DNA of 64,000 nt from assembly GCA_034436555.1 (NCBI GenBank), contig DAOTUU010000035.1, forward strand, positions 42,087 to 106,086, in the 5' to 3' direction. How positions within the stretch are numbered: position 1 is the first letter of the stretch; each line of letters begins with the position of its first letter. Positions 50,522-60,007 of the stretch are shown piece after piece. Source of the DNA: JAFMJV01 sp034436555. GTDB lineage: Bacteria; Chloroflexota; Limnocylindria; Limnocylindrales; CSP1-4. The notes beneath the pieces are model-generated. The model searched no databases. It was not told the DNA's origin and saw nothing but the letters and a program-made list of their open reading frames with translations. The position numbers and the translations under genes were made by a program.

Positions 50522-52557
50522 TCCACCACCGGGTCGTTGGGCCAGATGAACGTGTTGTTCATGGTGTCAGCCATGGCCAGACCCCATCGCCGATTCTGAG
50601 CGGCCACCCAGACGGTGGTGACCGCGCTGATGCTGCCGTCGGTGGCCGCGACGCTCGCGACCGCCAGGTCCAGGCCGGGACCCTGCGGAGTGTCAAGGGT
50701 GCCGCCGAACAGGGCTGCGACACCCGACCGATGACCCAGGATCGGGGTGCCCAGCAACTGCCGCGCCGGCTCCCGGTCGAGCTGGAAGCCCAGCAGGTTC
50801 TGGGATGTCAGATCCCGACGCTTGTTGAACAGCTGCTCCGGCCCGAGAGCCTGTGCCTGGGCCGCCTCCACCACATACAACAGCGATCCATCATGTGCCG
50901 CCAGTTGCACCCACCCCGGACCCGACTTGCTGATCGCCAGCGCGTCCGGGTCGTATTCGAAGGCGAACCCGGTCGTCGTGTCCGTGTACCGCTCCATGGG
51001 CGGGAAGGGCATCTCCGAGGATCGCGCCGCGACGCCCGTGATGGGTGCCAGCACCGCCGCGCCGCAGGGCGCGATGTCCTGGCACTCGGGCTGATCCAGG
51101 CCCTGCGACACGACGAAGGCGACCACGAGCGCGATGGCGGTGACAGCCCCGAGCAGCACCGCGAACAGGACGAGCAGCTTTCTCGGTCCCAGCCAGCCCT
51201 TGCTGGCCGGACGAGGGGCGACGACAGACCCGCCGGTCACCGTCGAGGGGAGGGCCTCGTGCGCCTCAGGAGCGGCAGGACGATCGGTGGTGCGCACCTC
51301 GTGTGGCGCGGCGATGTCCCCGACCCTTGCCGAGGCGGCGGCGACCCCGCCTGCTGCCTGCGCCACAGGCCGCGCCTTGGGCAGCGCCCGGAGCGATACG
51401 CCGCAGTCGCCGCAGTAGGAGTGCGTGGGCGTGGACCGGCCGCAGTTGGCGCAGCGGATGTCCGGACCGACCGGGATCTCCAGCGACTCCTGGAGCAGTC
51501 CCACGTGGATGATGCGCCGCAGCCAGACGAGCGCCACGATCGCGAGGATCGCGAGCGCCGCCAGATCCACGAGCTGGCTGACCCCGTCCACGGGCTTTAC
51601 CAGCTCCTGGACCAGTCCGGCGGCCACGAGCAGGGCCCCCGCGAGCAGCGCCGCGACCACGGGCTGACCGAGCGGCCCGAGCATGTCCTCATGGGCATCC
51701 GGGCCCCGATAGCGCAGCCAGAGCACGCCCACGAAGCCGCCGATGGCGCCCGCCGCGATGACCGGCATCGCCACACCCAGTGCCACGATACGCACGATCC
51801 ATGGGAACACCTCGCCGGTGGGATGGAGTCCCGACTGGAACAGGCTGATGGAGGTCACGATCGTCTGGGCCCCCACGAACGCGACCGCGGACGCGACCCC
51901 GAATGTCGCCCCGTCGAGGACGTCGTTGAAACGCTTCTGACTCAGCAGCAGCGCCGGTCCCAGGGCCATCAGGACCCCCGCCACGATGGGTGCCACGATG
52001 GTCCGCTCCCACGGGAACGGCGATCCACCGCCGCCACCCACCACGCTCCCGCCGATGGCGCTCGCCGCGGTGACCGGGACCACCTGGTCCAACACCCATG
52101 CGAACACCGCGCCCGTCACGAGTCCCCACAGGAAGGTGAGGGCCACGACGCGGACGGGCTCATCCTCGTAGGTGTCCACGTCGTAGAGGTAGATGACCGT
52201 GACGAGTGGGACGAGCACGGCGGCCGCGACGACGGCCACCGGGAAGAAGCCCAGCGCCGCAAGCACCACCACCAGGATCGTGCCCGCGACGAGCGCCGTC
52301 TGGAACGTCCGGATCTCCTCGCGCGGCAGCGCGGGATAGAGCGTGGACACCAATCGGACGGCGCGCGCTGATTCTTCCGGGGCGGCCGCGTACGCCGTGC
52401 GCATCCGGCCGGCCGATCCCTTGCGCAGCTCCGGCTCCAAGGGATCGCCGCAGCGGATGCAGACGCGCATCGCGGGCACCTGCTGGCCGCACTGCTCACA
52501 ACGGATGGTGGGTCGGTCCGCCGCGGCTGGCGTGTCCGATCCGCGCTCCTCGGTCAC
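50518..52557 (-). CDS. PrsW-like multi-pass membrane protein with two zinc ribbons
   Basis: The 679-aa product starts at GTG 52557 behind GGGAGG. It has a zinc ribbon near residue 20 (CEQCG and CIRCGD), a PrsW-type membrane region of about eight helices (about residues 85-345, with YLYDVDTYEDEPVRVVAL and NDVLDGATFGVASAVAF), and a second ribbon (CANCG and CGDCG) near residue 365. A disordered linker, another helix and an exposed C-terminal domain of about 170 residues (YTDTTTGFAFEYDPDALAIS) follow. The E-N type residues expected in the PrsW active site read AQ here, so peptidase activity is doubtful. Confidence 0.7.
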   Translation of the reverse strand: MTEERGSDTPAAADRPTIRCEQCGQQVPAMRVCIRCGDPLEPELRKGSAGRMRTAYAAAPEESARAVRLVSTLYPALPREEIRTFQTALVAGTILVVVLAALGFFPVAVVAAAVLVPLVTVIYLYDVDTYEDEPVRVVALTFLWGLVTGAVFAWVLDQVVPVTAASAIGGSVVGGGGGSPFPWERTIVAPIVAGVLMALGPALLLSQKRFNDVLDGATFGVASAVAFVGAQTIVTSISLFQSGLHPTGEVFPWIVRIVALGVAMPVIAAGAIGGFVGVLWLRYRGPDAHEDMLGPLGQPVVAALLAGALLVAAGLVQELVKPVDGVSQLVDLAALAILAIVALVWLRRIIHVGLLQESLEIPVGPDIRCANCGRSTPTHSYCGDCGVSLRALPKARPVAQAAGGVAAASARVGDIAAPHEVRTTDRPAAPEAHEALPSTVTGGSVVAPRPASKGWLGPRKLLVLFAVLLGAVTAIALVVAFVVSQGLDQPECQDIAPCGAAVLAPITGVAARSSEMPFPPMERYTDTTTGFAFEYDPDALAISKSGPGWVQLAAHDGSLLYVVEAAQAQALGPEQLFNKRRDLTSQNLLGFQLDREPARQLLGTPILGHRSGVAALFGGTLDTPQGPGLDLAVASVAATDGSISAVTTVWVAAQNRRWGLAMADTMNNTFIWPNDPVVE

Positions 52558-52674
52558 GTGGCCTCCCGTATCGGGTCTGGGCGCGCCGCTCGGCACGCGA
52601 TGCGTGACTATCGCACGCCAGTGCCGCTCGTGTCACGCACGGGCCGTGATGCGGCATCGCCGACTCGATGGTTG

Positions 52675-52848
52675 CCGCGGGGCGGGGCGCGACGCGGCGC
52701 GGGTCGCGTGCGGGGCCGCGGGGCGGGGCGCGACGCGGCGCGGGTCGCGGGCGGGGCCGCGGGGCGGGGCGGAGCCGGGGTGGGGCCATCGAGGGACCGC
52801 GGGGCGGGGCCGCGGGGCGGGGCCGCGGGGCGGGGCCGCGGGGCACCG
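52675..52848. repeat. GC-rich tandem repeats (41-bp and 13-bp units)
   Basis: A 41-bp unit beginning CCGCGGGGCGGGGCGCGACG starts at 52675, 52716 and, in part, 52757. It is followed from about 52798 by four copies of the 13-mer CCGCGGGGCGGGG. The plus strand has many closely spaced G4 runs and could form G-quadruplexes. Confidence 0.85.
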
Positions 52849-53077
52849 TCGGCCGTGCCGGGAGCCCGGGCCGATGGACGGACACGACCGACGAGGCAGG
52901 GGCCGGCGCGTGCGGTCCGGGCCGGTCATCGGCCCGGCCCGCACCGTGCGTGCCTGGGCGGGCCGGACAGCGGCCGAATCCGACCGGATCCGGCCCAGCA
53001 GGCGTCAGGCTTGGCCGCTGGGCGGACCGCGCCGGTCGCTGGGGGGACGGGGGTCGCGGGCGGGACGCGGCGTCCGG

Positions 53078-53170
53078 GCGGGGCCCAGCGGCCCGGGTGC
53101 GGCCCACGCGGCGTCCGGACGGCGCGTGGGCCGAGCGGGGCCCAGCGGCCCGGGCGGGGCCCAGCGGCCG
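53078..53170. repeat. Three copies of a 16-bp GC-rich motif
   Basis: GCGGGGCCCAGCGGCC occurs exactly at 53078-53093, 53135-53150 and 53155-53170. The core GGGGCCCAGC is partly self-complementary (GGGGCCC). The flanking CGGCGTCCGG is also present twice. Confidence 0.8.
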
Positions 53171-53419
53171 AGGCGAAGCCCGTGACCGCGTGGACCGCCG
53201 AGGCCCGCGACGATCACGGCGTCCGGGCGGCGAACAGCGTCCCCATCCTCGGCACGGAGCCAGGCGGGCTGCGCGACGCTCGTCGGGAGCGCCGCCAGCA
53301 CACGGAGGCCGACCGTCCGAGCACGTCGCTTCCCGACCGGGTCGCCTGACCGCGATCGCCAGGGCGCCTGTGGCGACCCGACCGGGGTCCCTGCGCCTCC
53401 CATCTCGTACCATCCGCGG

Positions 53420-54235
53420 GTGACCCAGGCTTCCTCCCCCGCCCACGCTCCATCCAGCCCCGACTCGCCGCCCGGTCTGACCTCGCCCATCGACGACGTG
53501 CACTCCGCCACGGCCATCGAGCGCGGCAGGCCCAGCTACTCCTGGCGGTCGGGCCAGGATCGGCGCCTCGAGATGGTCCGTCGATTCATCGACCTCGAGG
53601 GCGCCCGGGTGCTGGACGTGGGCTGCGGCATCGGGACGTACGTGCGGCGCTTCCGGCAGTACACCGACCATGTCCACGGCGTCGAGGTGGAGGCGGAGCG
53701 CGTGGCACAGGCCAGCCGGGATCTGCCCGACATCGTGCAGGGCGTGGGGGAGGCGCTCCCCTACCCGGACCGCCAGTTCGACCTCGTGTTCAGCAACGAG
53801 GTCATCGAGCACGTCCAGGACGATCGCCAGACCGCCCGGGAGATGGTGCGCGTGACGAGGCCCGACGGCCTGGTCGTGGTGTTCGCGCCGAACCGGCTGT
53901 ACCCGTTCGAGACCCACGGCGCGTACCTCGGCGGACGGTACGTGTTCGGCAATGTGCCGCTGGTGAACTGGTTCCCCGATCCCATCCGCGATCGGCTGGC
54001 ACCCCATGTGCGCGCCTACACCATGCGCGGCATCGAGCGACTGTTCGCGGGCCAGCCCGTCCGCCTGGTCCATCACCGGGTGATCTATCCGGGCTTCGAC
54101 AACCTGACCGAGCGCCATGCGCGCCTGGGCCCCATCCTTCGGCGCGCGCTGTACACCGCAGAGCAGACGCCGCTCCACGCCTTCGGGCTGTCGCACCTCC
54201 TGGTGCTGCGCCGCACGGACGCGCCCATCCGCTGA
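53420..54235 (+). CDS. SAM-dependent class I methyltransferase
   Basis: The 271-aa enzyme has a disordered N-terminus, then the methyltransferase motif I VLDVGCGIGTYVRRF near residue 73, the acidic motif II residue in HGVEVEAERVAQA, motif IV in FDLVFSNEVIEHV near residue 125 and MVRVTRPDGLVVVFAPNRL near residue 145. The C-terminal FPDPIRDRLAPHVRAYTMRG resembles enzymes that act on lipids or polysaccharide-linked substrates. GTG 53420 is the earliest start that suits. It stands alone, and a strong hairpin follows. Confidence 0.85.
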   Translation: MTQASSPAHAPSSPDSPPGLTSPIDDVHSATAIERGRPSYSWRSGQDRRLEMVRRFIDLEGARVLDVGCGIGTYVRRFRQYTDHVHGVEVEAERVAQASRDLPDIVQGVGEALPYPDRQFDLVFSNEVIEHVQDDRQTAREMVRVTRPDGLVVVFAPNRLYPFETHGAYLGGRYVFGNVPLVNWFPDPIRDRLAPHVRAYTMRGIERLFAGQPVRLVHHRVIYPGFDNLTERHARLGPILRRALYTAEQTPLHAFGLSHLLVLRRTDAPIR

Positions 54236-54237
54236 CA

Positions 54238-54270
54238 CGGGCCTCCCGCGCGACGCTCCTGGGAGGCCCG
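54238..54270. terminator. Bidirectional terminator hairpin
   Basis: CGGGCCTCCC (54238-54247) and GGGAGGCCCG (54261-54270) are perfect 10-bp arms with a 13-base loop, placed three bases after the methyltransferase stop and 15 bases before the end of the convergent GH18 gene. Confidence 0.7.
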
Positions 54271-54284
54271 GGTGACCGCGGCGC

Positions 54285-56534
54285 TCAGGCGGGCGGGGGC
54301 GAGAGGTCGGGAGCCGGGGACGCGGCATCCTCAGGGTCGGGCTCATCGACCGGCAGCACGGGCGGCTGCGTCGGCGACACGCTGGGCAGGGGCGTGGGCG
54401 TGGCCTGGGGCCGCGCGCCGGGACGCAGGAACACGTCGATCGCGAGCGGCGCCGACCAGTTGCCCGCGACATCGCGCCACTGGACGCGGATCGTGCGCCT
54501 GCCGGCCTTCCCCGAGGGAGTCGGCTCCGACGGCGCTGACGGCGCGACCGACGGCACGGAGGACGGACCGCTCGTCGGCGCGGGCTCGGCCGACGGCGAG
54601 GGAGGCGCTCCGGTCGATGGTGCGCCCGGTGCGGCGGACGCGGACGTCCCGGCCGGCGGCGAGGGTGTCGGGGCGGGCGTCTTGCGGGGGCGGGCGGGGC
54701 GCGGGGTGGCCAGGTCGTAGGCTGGTCCACCCGTCGTGAGGTCCACCGTGACCGCGTCGCTGACGGGGAACGTGGTCCCGTCGGCGAGCTGGCCGTCCGC
54801 GTCGAGCGCATCGGCGAGCGACACCCGCACGAACGCCGGCCCGGACCCCTCGCCATCCTGCGCCGTGAGCAGCAGCCGGACCCGCGGGCCCACGACCGGC
54901 AGGCCCTGCCGCTGACCCGTCACGCTGCCCGGATCGAGATCCGCGCTGCCCGAGGGCGGCGCATCGTCCGTCGCGCCGCCGATGGCCATCCGCAGCACCG
55001 ACCACATCTCGGGACCCGCACCCTGATAGCCCAGGGCCCAGAAGCCGACGCCCCGCAGCTGCTGCTCGAGCGCGAAGTCGACCTTGGCCCGGGTGGCGTC
55101 CACATCGTCATACCAGAGCTGGCGCCAGGTGACGCGACACGCCTGGCAGTCCGTCAGCTTCGACGGGTAAAGCGACCAGGCGGACTGTTCCACCTCGTCG
55201 TACAGCCGGCCCGTCCGGGCCGCCTGGAGGATCGCGTCGTCGTAGTTGATCGTCACCGACACCGGCCAGCGGGCACCGGAGCGGGTGTCGGCGTGCGGCT
55301 GCGGGGAGGTGGTGGACCAGGCGCGGCCGTACCACGGCAGCCCCAGGATGACCACCGAGGGATCGACCGATGCCAGGATGTTCGCGACGTCGCCGGTCAG
55401 GTCGCGCGGACCGGTGACGCTCACCAGCGGCGCGTTGGAGCCGGTCCGCGCGGCGGCGCCGGTGAGGTACTCGTAGCCCATCACGAACAGCGCGTCGGCG
55501 GCGTCCTCCGCGGTCAACGCGGCGATGTCGTAGTTCTCCACGCCCGGCATCACGTCGAACGTGAGCTGGAGCGTCGGATCCACGGCGTTCATCGCGGCGC
55601 GCAGCTCGCGCACGAACTGGGTGAAGTCGGCGCTGACCTCCGCGGGCAGCGGCTCCACGTCCAGGTTCACGCCGTCCAGACCGCGCTCCGTGACGAGCGC
55701 CATGACCTGGTCGCTCAGGCGCATCCGCGCGGCGGGGTCGCTGAACAGCCGGATCGTGCGCCTGCGCTGGGAGTCGGTCCACGAGAAGCGCTGGATGGTC
55801 AGCACGGTCCGGACGCCGGCGGCCTGGGCCCGCGCCTGGAGGTCCCGCCAGGTCTCGCCGTTGAACCCGGCCCAGCCCGGCGTGTCCACGCCGCCCGCCT
55901 GCCGGATGAGGTTGCCCCGCGCGTTCGCCTCCACGCCGAAATAGGCGAGCGTGGTCAGCTGCGACAGGTCGAGCGTGTCCGCCTTGCCCATCTCCCAGTA
56001 GGGCAGGAACCCGTAGACCTCCGTCGACGCCAGGGCGCGATCGCGCGGTGGGCCGGGCGTCAGGACCGGCGCGGTCACCCCGGGGGTGGGAGTGGGCAGG
56101 GGAGACGCACCGGGTGCCTCGCTGCCCGGCGCCTGCGTGCCGGGCGATGCCGGTGCGCCGGCGGTCACGGTCGCGGGCGCCGCGCTGGGAGGCGCCGACG
56201 AGCCCGCGGCGCCCTGGCTCGCGGACGGAGCGGCCGTGGGCGTGGCGGGCGGCGTGGGTCGTGGCGTGGGTGACGCGGTCGCCCGCGGCGTCCGCCCGGG
56301 CAGGAGCGTGCCGGAGGGAGCACTGGGCTCGCGCGTCGGCTCTGCCGCGGCCTGGGTGGGTGCGGCCGCGCTCGGCGTCGCCACGGGCACCGTCGACGGA
56401 CCTCCGGACCCCGGGGCCGGCGTCACGGAGATGCAGCCGCCGAGCGCGATGGCGAGCGCCACCAGGGAGGCTGGCACGGACCAGCGGGCGCGCACGCGAC
56501 GGCCGCGCGGCCCGAAGGGAGATGTGGAGATCAC
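54285..56534 (-). CDS. GH18-domain lipoprotein with long Pro/Ser/Ala linkers
   Basis: The 749-aa product has a lipobox (SLVALAIALGGC) and a disordered Pro/Ala/Ser/Thr stretch to about residue 165. A GH18 TIM barrel begins EVYGFLPYWEMGKADTLDLS and carries the active-site strand GLDGVNLDVEP, where the usual DxxDxDxE reads D-G-V-N-L-D-V-E with the catalytic Glu kept. Later parts are VMGYEYLTG and ALEQQLRGVGFWALGYQGAG. The last 220 residues are a strand-rich domain interrupted by another Pro-rich linker and ending WRDVAGNWSAPLAIDVF. Relatives include spore-cortex and chitinase-like hydrolases. GTG 56534 is the start. Confidence 0.82.
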   Translation of the reverse strand: MISTSPFGPRGRRVRARWSVPASLVALAIALGGCISVTPAPGSGGPSTVPVATPSAAAPTQAAAEPTREPSAPSGTLLPGRTPRATASPTPRPTPPATPTAAPSASQGAAGSSAPPSAAPATVTAGAPASPGTQAPGSEAPGASPLPTPTPGVTAPVLTPGPPRDRALASTEVYGFLPYWEMGKADTLDLSQLTTLAYFGVEANARGNLIRQAGGVDTPGWAGFNGETWRDLQARAQAAGVRTVLTIQRFSWTDSQRRRTIRLFSDPAARMRLSDQVMALVTERGLDGVNLDVEPLPAEVSADFTQFVRELRAAMNAVDPTLQLTFDVMPGVENYDIAALTAEDAADALFVMGYEYLTGAAARTGSNAPLVSVTGPRDLTGDVANILASVDPSVVILGLPWYGRAWSTTSPQPHADTRSGARWPVSVTINYDDAILQAARTGRLYDEVEQSAWSLYPSKLTDCQACRVTWRQLWYDDVDATRAKVDFALEQQLRGVGFWALGYQGAGPEMWSVLRMAIGGATDDAPPSGSADLDPGSVTGQRQGLPVVGPRVRLLLTAQDGEGSGPAFVRVSLADALDADGQLADGTTFPVSDAVTVDLTTGGPAYDLATPRPARPRKTPAPTPSPPAGTSASAAPGAPSTGAPPSPSAEPAPTSGPSSVPSVAPSAPSEPTPSGKAGRRTIRVQWRDVAGNWSAPLAIDVFLRPGARPQATPTPLPSVSPTQPPVLPVDEPDPEDAASPAPDLSPPPA

Positions 56535-56604
56535 CGGGTCACCCTACACCGGATGGTCGCGCCACGCCCTCGCCGGGGTCCGGCGGGCCCGGTGGGTCGC
56601 GGGG

Positions 56605-58974
56605 TCAGGAGGGCTGGGCCACCGCGTCTGACACTCGGCCATCGCGCGAGCCGCCGCGACCCGGACGGACATCCGCGCGACGCAGGCGCAGCGAGTTGAG
56701 CACCACGCTCACGCTCGAGAAGGCCATCGCCCCGGCGGCCAGGGCGGGGTCGAGGGTGATGCCCAGGAACGGGTACAGGACGCCCATGGCGACCGGGATG
56801 AGCACCACGTTGTACGCGAACGCCCAGAACAGGTTCTCGCGGATGATGCGCACCGTCCGCCGCGACATCTCGATGGCCGACACCACCAGGCGCGGGTCCC
56901 CGCCCACCAGGGTCACGTCGGACGCCTCGATGGCCACGTCGGTGCCGGTGCCGATGGCGACGCCCAGGTCCGCCTGGGCGAGCGCCGGCGCATCGTTGAT
57001 GCCATCGCCCACCATGGCCACCCGCCGGCCGCGCGCCTGGAGCTCCCGGACGGTCGCCTGCTTGTCACCCGGCAGCACCTCCGCGGCGACGTGCTCGATG
57101 CCGACCTGGCGCGCCACGGCATCCGCCACGACCCGGTTGTCACCCGTCACCAGCCACACCTCGACGCCCCGCGCGCGAAGCTCTCGGACCGCCTCCGCGG
57201 CCTCCGCCTTGACCGGGTCGCTGATGCCGATGACCCCCAGGCACGCGCCGTCCGCGGCCACCAGCACGGGGGTCTGACCCTGCGCCGCGACCGCCGCCGC
57301 GGCCGCCGCCAGCGGCTCCGGGTCCACGCCCGCGTCCCGCAGCAGCCGGGCATTGCCGACCAGGACCGTCGAGCCGTCCACCTGGGCCCGGACACCGCCG
57401 CCGGTGATCGATTCGAACACGGTCGCCGCCGACAGCGCCTCGCCGCGGTCTCGCGCGGCGGCGACGATGGCGGCCCCCAGGGGATGCTCCGACCCCACCT
57501 CCACCGCCGCCGCCAGGCGCAGCAGCCTGCCCTCCGCCTCGTCGCCCGCGCCGAGCGTGTCGAGCGACGCGACCGCGGGCCTGCCCAGCGTCAGCGTGCC
57601 GGTCTTGTCGAAGATGACGGTGTCCACCCGGCCGGCCGACTCCAGCGCCTCGCCCCCGCGGATGAGGATGCCCGCCTCGGCCGCCTTGCCGGTGCCGACC
57701 ATGATCGCGGTCGGGGTGGCGAGCCCCATGGCGCAGGGGCACGCGATGATGAGCACGGTCACCATCGCGACGAGCGCGCGCGTGAGCTGCGGCTCCGGGC
57801 CCGCAAGGAACCAGATCCCAAACGTGACCGCCGCGAGGACGATGACGAGCGGCACGAATCGAGCGCTGACGGCGTCCGCGAGGCGCTGGATGGGCGCCTT
57901 GGAGCCCTGCGCCGCCTGGACCATCCGGACGATCTGCCCGAGCACCGTGTCCCGACCCACGCGCGTGGCGCGGAACACGAAGGTGCCGGTGGTGTTGAGC
58001 GTGGCCCCGATGACATCATCGCCCACGCCCTTGGTCACGGGCATGGACTCGCCGGTGAGCATCGATTCATCGACCGCGGACGAGCCGGACGTCAGGACGC
58101 CGTCCACGGGCACCTTCTCGCCGGGGCGGACGCGCAGCAGGTCGCCCGGCTGGACCTGCTCGATGGGGACGTCCACCTCCTCGTCGCCGCGCACCAGCCG
58201 GGCGGTCCGCGCCTGGAGCCCGATGAGCGCCTTCACGGCGCCCGTGGTCTGGGAGCGGGCGCGCGCCTCCAGCCAGCGGCCCGCCAGGATGAGGCCGACG
58301 ATGATGGCGCTGGAGTCGAAGTAGGTCGCGGGCTCGATGCCCGCGTGCATCACGAGCATCGGCCACATCGTGACGACCACGCTGTAGCCCCATGCGGCGA
58401 GGGTGCCGACCGCGACCAGGGTGTCCATGGTGACCGTGTGATGACGCGCCGCGGCCCAGGCGCGCTGGAGGAACATGCCACCGGCCCAGAACTGGACGAA
58501 CGTCGCGGGCCACAGCGCCAGCTTGTTGACGTCCTCCATGGACAGCCCGGACCCGCCCGGCCAGAACATCAGGACCATGATGCCCACCGCGACCGCCAGA
58601 CTGACCACGGCCTTGACGCCCAGCTCGCGCAGTTCGCGGGCGCGCTCCGCCGTCTCGGCGTCCGTCTCATCGGTCAGCGAGGCGGCGCCCTCCGTGACCG
58701 TCGCGGCAGCCTCTGGGCGCACGTCATAGCCCGCCGCCTCGATCGCCCGGACCAGGTCCCCGCGGCCCGCGACGGCAGGGTCAAACCGGACCGTGGCACG
58801 CTCCGTCGCCAGGTTGACGTTCGCCTCCAGGACGCCGTCCGCCTTGCGCAGGAATCGCTCGATGCGGTTCACGCATGACGCGCAGGTCATCCCCTCGATG
58901 CCCAGCGACAGCTCGATGGGCGACGTGGCGGTGGAGCCGATGATGATCGTGGGAGCGGGTGCGGGTGTCGTCAT
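56605..58974 (-). CDS. copA: Copper-exporting P-type ATPase
   Basis: The 789-aa P1B ATPase has one N-terminal heavy-metal-associated domain (GMTCASCVNRIERFL near residue 30), eight membrane helices, the TGES phosphatase motif (MLTGESMPV), the metal-binding CPC in IIACPCAMGLATPTA, the phosphorylated Asp in IFDKTGTLTLG, HP in EVGSEHPLGAAI, and the hinge VGDGINDAPALAQADLG. YN in FWAFAYNVVLIPVAMG and MxxSS in AGAMAFSSVSVVLNS fit the Cu(I) class. It pumps copper out of the cytoplasm. No chaperone or CsoR/CueR gene is adjacent. Confidence 0.95.
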   Translation of the reverse strand: MTTPAPAPTIIIGSTATSPIELSLGIEGMTCASCVNRIERFLRKADGVLEANVNLATERATVRFDPAVAGRGDLVRAIEAAGYDVRPEAAATVTEGAASLTDETDAETAERARELRELGVKAVVSLAVAVGIMVLMFWPGGSGLSMEDVNKLALWPATFVQFWAGGMFLQRAWAAARHHTVTMDTLVAVGTLAAWGYSVVVTMWPMLVMHAGIEPATYFDSSAIIVGLILAGRWLEARARSQTTGAVKALIGLQARTARLVRGDEEVDVPIEQVQPGDLLRVRPGEKVPVDGVLTSGSSAVDESMLTGESMPVTKGVGDDVIGATLNTTGTFVFRATRVGRDTVLGQIVRMVQAAQGSKAPIQRLADAVSARFVPLVIVLAAVTFGIWFLAGPEPQLTRALVAMVTVLIIACPCAMGLATPTAIMVGTGKAAEAGILIRGGEALESAGRVDTVIFDKTGTLTLGRPAVASLDTLGAGDEAEGRLLRLAAAVEVGSEHPLGAAIVAAARDRGEALSAATVFESITGGGVRAQVDGSTVLVGNARLLRDAGVDPEPLAAAAAAVAAQGQTPVLVAADGACLGVIGISDPVKAEAAEAVRELRARGVEVWLVTGDNRVVADAVARQVGIEHVAAEVLPGDKQATVRELQARGRRVAMVGDGINDAPALAQADLGVAIGTGTDVAIEASDVTLVGGDPRLVVSAIEMSRRTVRIIRENLFWAFAYNVVLIPVAMGVLYPFLGITLDPALAAGAMAFSSVSVVLNSLRLRRADVRPGRGGSRDGRVSDAVAQPS

Positions 58975-58976
58975 GG

Positions 58977-58994
58977 ATACTGGACCGGAGTATA
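58977..58994 (-). promoter_or_regulatory. copA promoter with small inverted repeat
   Basis: On the minus strand a good -10 (TATACT, 58994-58989) overlaps the inverted pair ATACT/AGTAT (58993-58989 and 58981-58977). The copA ATG is at 58974, only about 15 bases from the -10, and no ribosome-binding sequence lies between, so the transcript is nearly leaderless. A copper-responsive repressor or activator could bind here. Confidence 0.5.
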
Positions 58995-59034
58995 ACAGCC
59001 GGGTGCGCCACGCCGCAACGGGGGAATCTTCGAG

Positions 59035-59997
59035 CTAGCCTCGGTCCAGGATCTCCAGCACGCCCGCGAACCAGTCGAGGCCGGCGAGATCGCTCGGGTC
59101 GATCCAGAGCATCACGTGGTCGATGCCCGCGTCCGCGTAGCCGCGCAGGAACGCCGCGACCTCCGCGTGAGGGCCGCTCATCGGCCGGGGAGCCGCACGA
59201 TCGGACGCGGCGGCTGCCAGGGTTGAGGCACGGCCATCGACCGCGGGGTCGCGGATGGGCAGGTCCAGGAAGACGCCCGCGGTCCGCTCCACGGTCGCCG
59301 GGTCACGTCCCACGTCCGCACAGGCCGCATCCACCCGCTCCCGCAGCGGTGCGAGCTCCGCCGGCCGATGGGTCCAGTCGGAGTTCCAGGCCTGGACATG
59401 GGGCAGCGCGATGCGCAGGACGCGTGGTCCGTTGCTGCCGATGAGCAGCCGCACGCCGCCGGGTCTGGGGCGCGGCAGCAACTCGCAGTCACGGGCGGTG
59501 TGGTAGTCGCCCGCGAAGTCCACGGCGCCCTCCTGGAGCAGCGTCCGGACGATCGTGAACGCCTCCTCGAAGCGGCTCACGCGGCGCTCGAACGGGATCC
59601 CGAACGCGCGGTACTCCGGCTCGTGCCAGCCGGCGCCCACGCCCAGCACCAGCCGGCCGTCGGCGATCTCATCCACGGTCGCGGCGGCCTTGGCCAGCAC
59701 CGCGGGGTTGCGAAAGCCGAGCGCCGCCACGTACGTTCCCAGGGTGATCCGCTGGGTCGCGGCGGCGAGCGCGGCCAGCACCGACCACGCCTCCCACATG
59801 CCCACCGGGTGGTCCTCCCGGCCCGGCAGCCGGAACAGCAGGTGGTCGGGCACCCACAGCGAGTCGAAGCCCAGGTCCTCGGCGCGTCGGGCAAGGGTGA
59901 CCAGGTCCCGCCAGCCGGCCGAGCGACCGGCCATCGTGCCCTCGATGAGCGGCAGGAACAGCCCGACCTTGAGCGATCGGCCGGGCGCCCGGGTCAC
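59035..59997 (-). CDS. LLM-class (F420-dependent type) oxidoreductase
   Basis: The 320-aa luciferase-like monooxygenase-fold protein starts at GTG 59997. Hallmarks are KVGLFLPLIEG, then LARRAEDLGFDSLWVPDHLLF near residue 35, ITLGTYVAALGFRNPAVLAKAAATVDEIADGRL in pieces near residue 85, GVGAGWHEPEYRAFGIPF near residue 120, and VRLLIGSNGPRVLRIA near residue 200. This group mostly uses coenzyme F420. The substrate is unknown. It starts 10 bases after the small gene upstream and is likely its operon partner. Confidence 0.88.
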   Translation of the reverse strand: MTRAPGRSLKVGLFLPLIEGTMAGRSAGWRDLVTLARRAEDLGFDSLWVPDHLLFRLPGREDHPVGMWEAWSVLAALAAATQRITLGTYVAALGFRNPAVLAKAAATVDEIADGRLVLGVGAGWHEPEYRAFGIPFERRVSRFEEAFTIVRTLLQEGAVDFAGDYHTARDCELLPRPRPGGVRLLIGSNGPRVLRIALPHVQAWNSDWTHRPAELAPLRERVDAACADVGRDPATVERTAGVFLDLPIRDPAVDGRASTLAAAASDRAAPRPMSGPHAEVAAFLRGYADAGIDHVMLWIDPSDLAGLDWFAGVLEILDRG

Positions 59998-60007
59998 GAG
60001 CCGCGGG

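Larger units (their letters stand above)
52558..53419. other. 862-bp GC-rich gap with repeats, no gene seen
   Basis: The gap between the PrsW-like gene and the methyltransferase is dominated by G-rich repeats (see 52675-52848 and 53078-53170). Long frames exist in several phases but only because stop codons are rare at this GC content; their peptides are Arg/Gly/Pro-rich and unlike any protein. The part 53171-53419 is less repetitive but also shows no recognisable gene. Confidence 0.6.

Noticed and set aside
52558..53423. Several overlapping frames of 80-280 codons in the GC-rich gap
   Set aside because: They exist in several phases at once, are repeat-derived and Arg/Gly-rich, and have no ribosome-binding site or motif.
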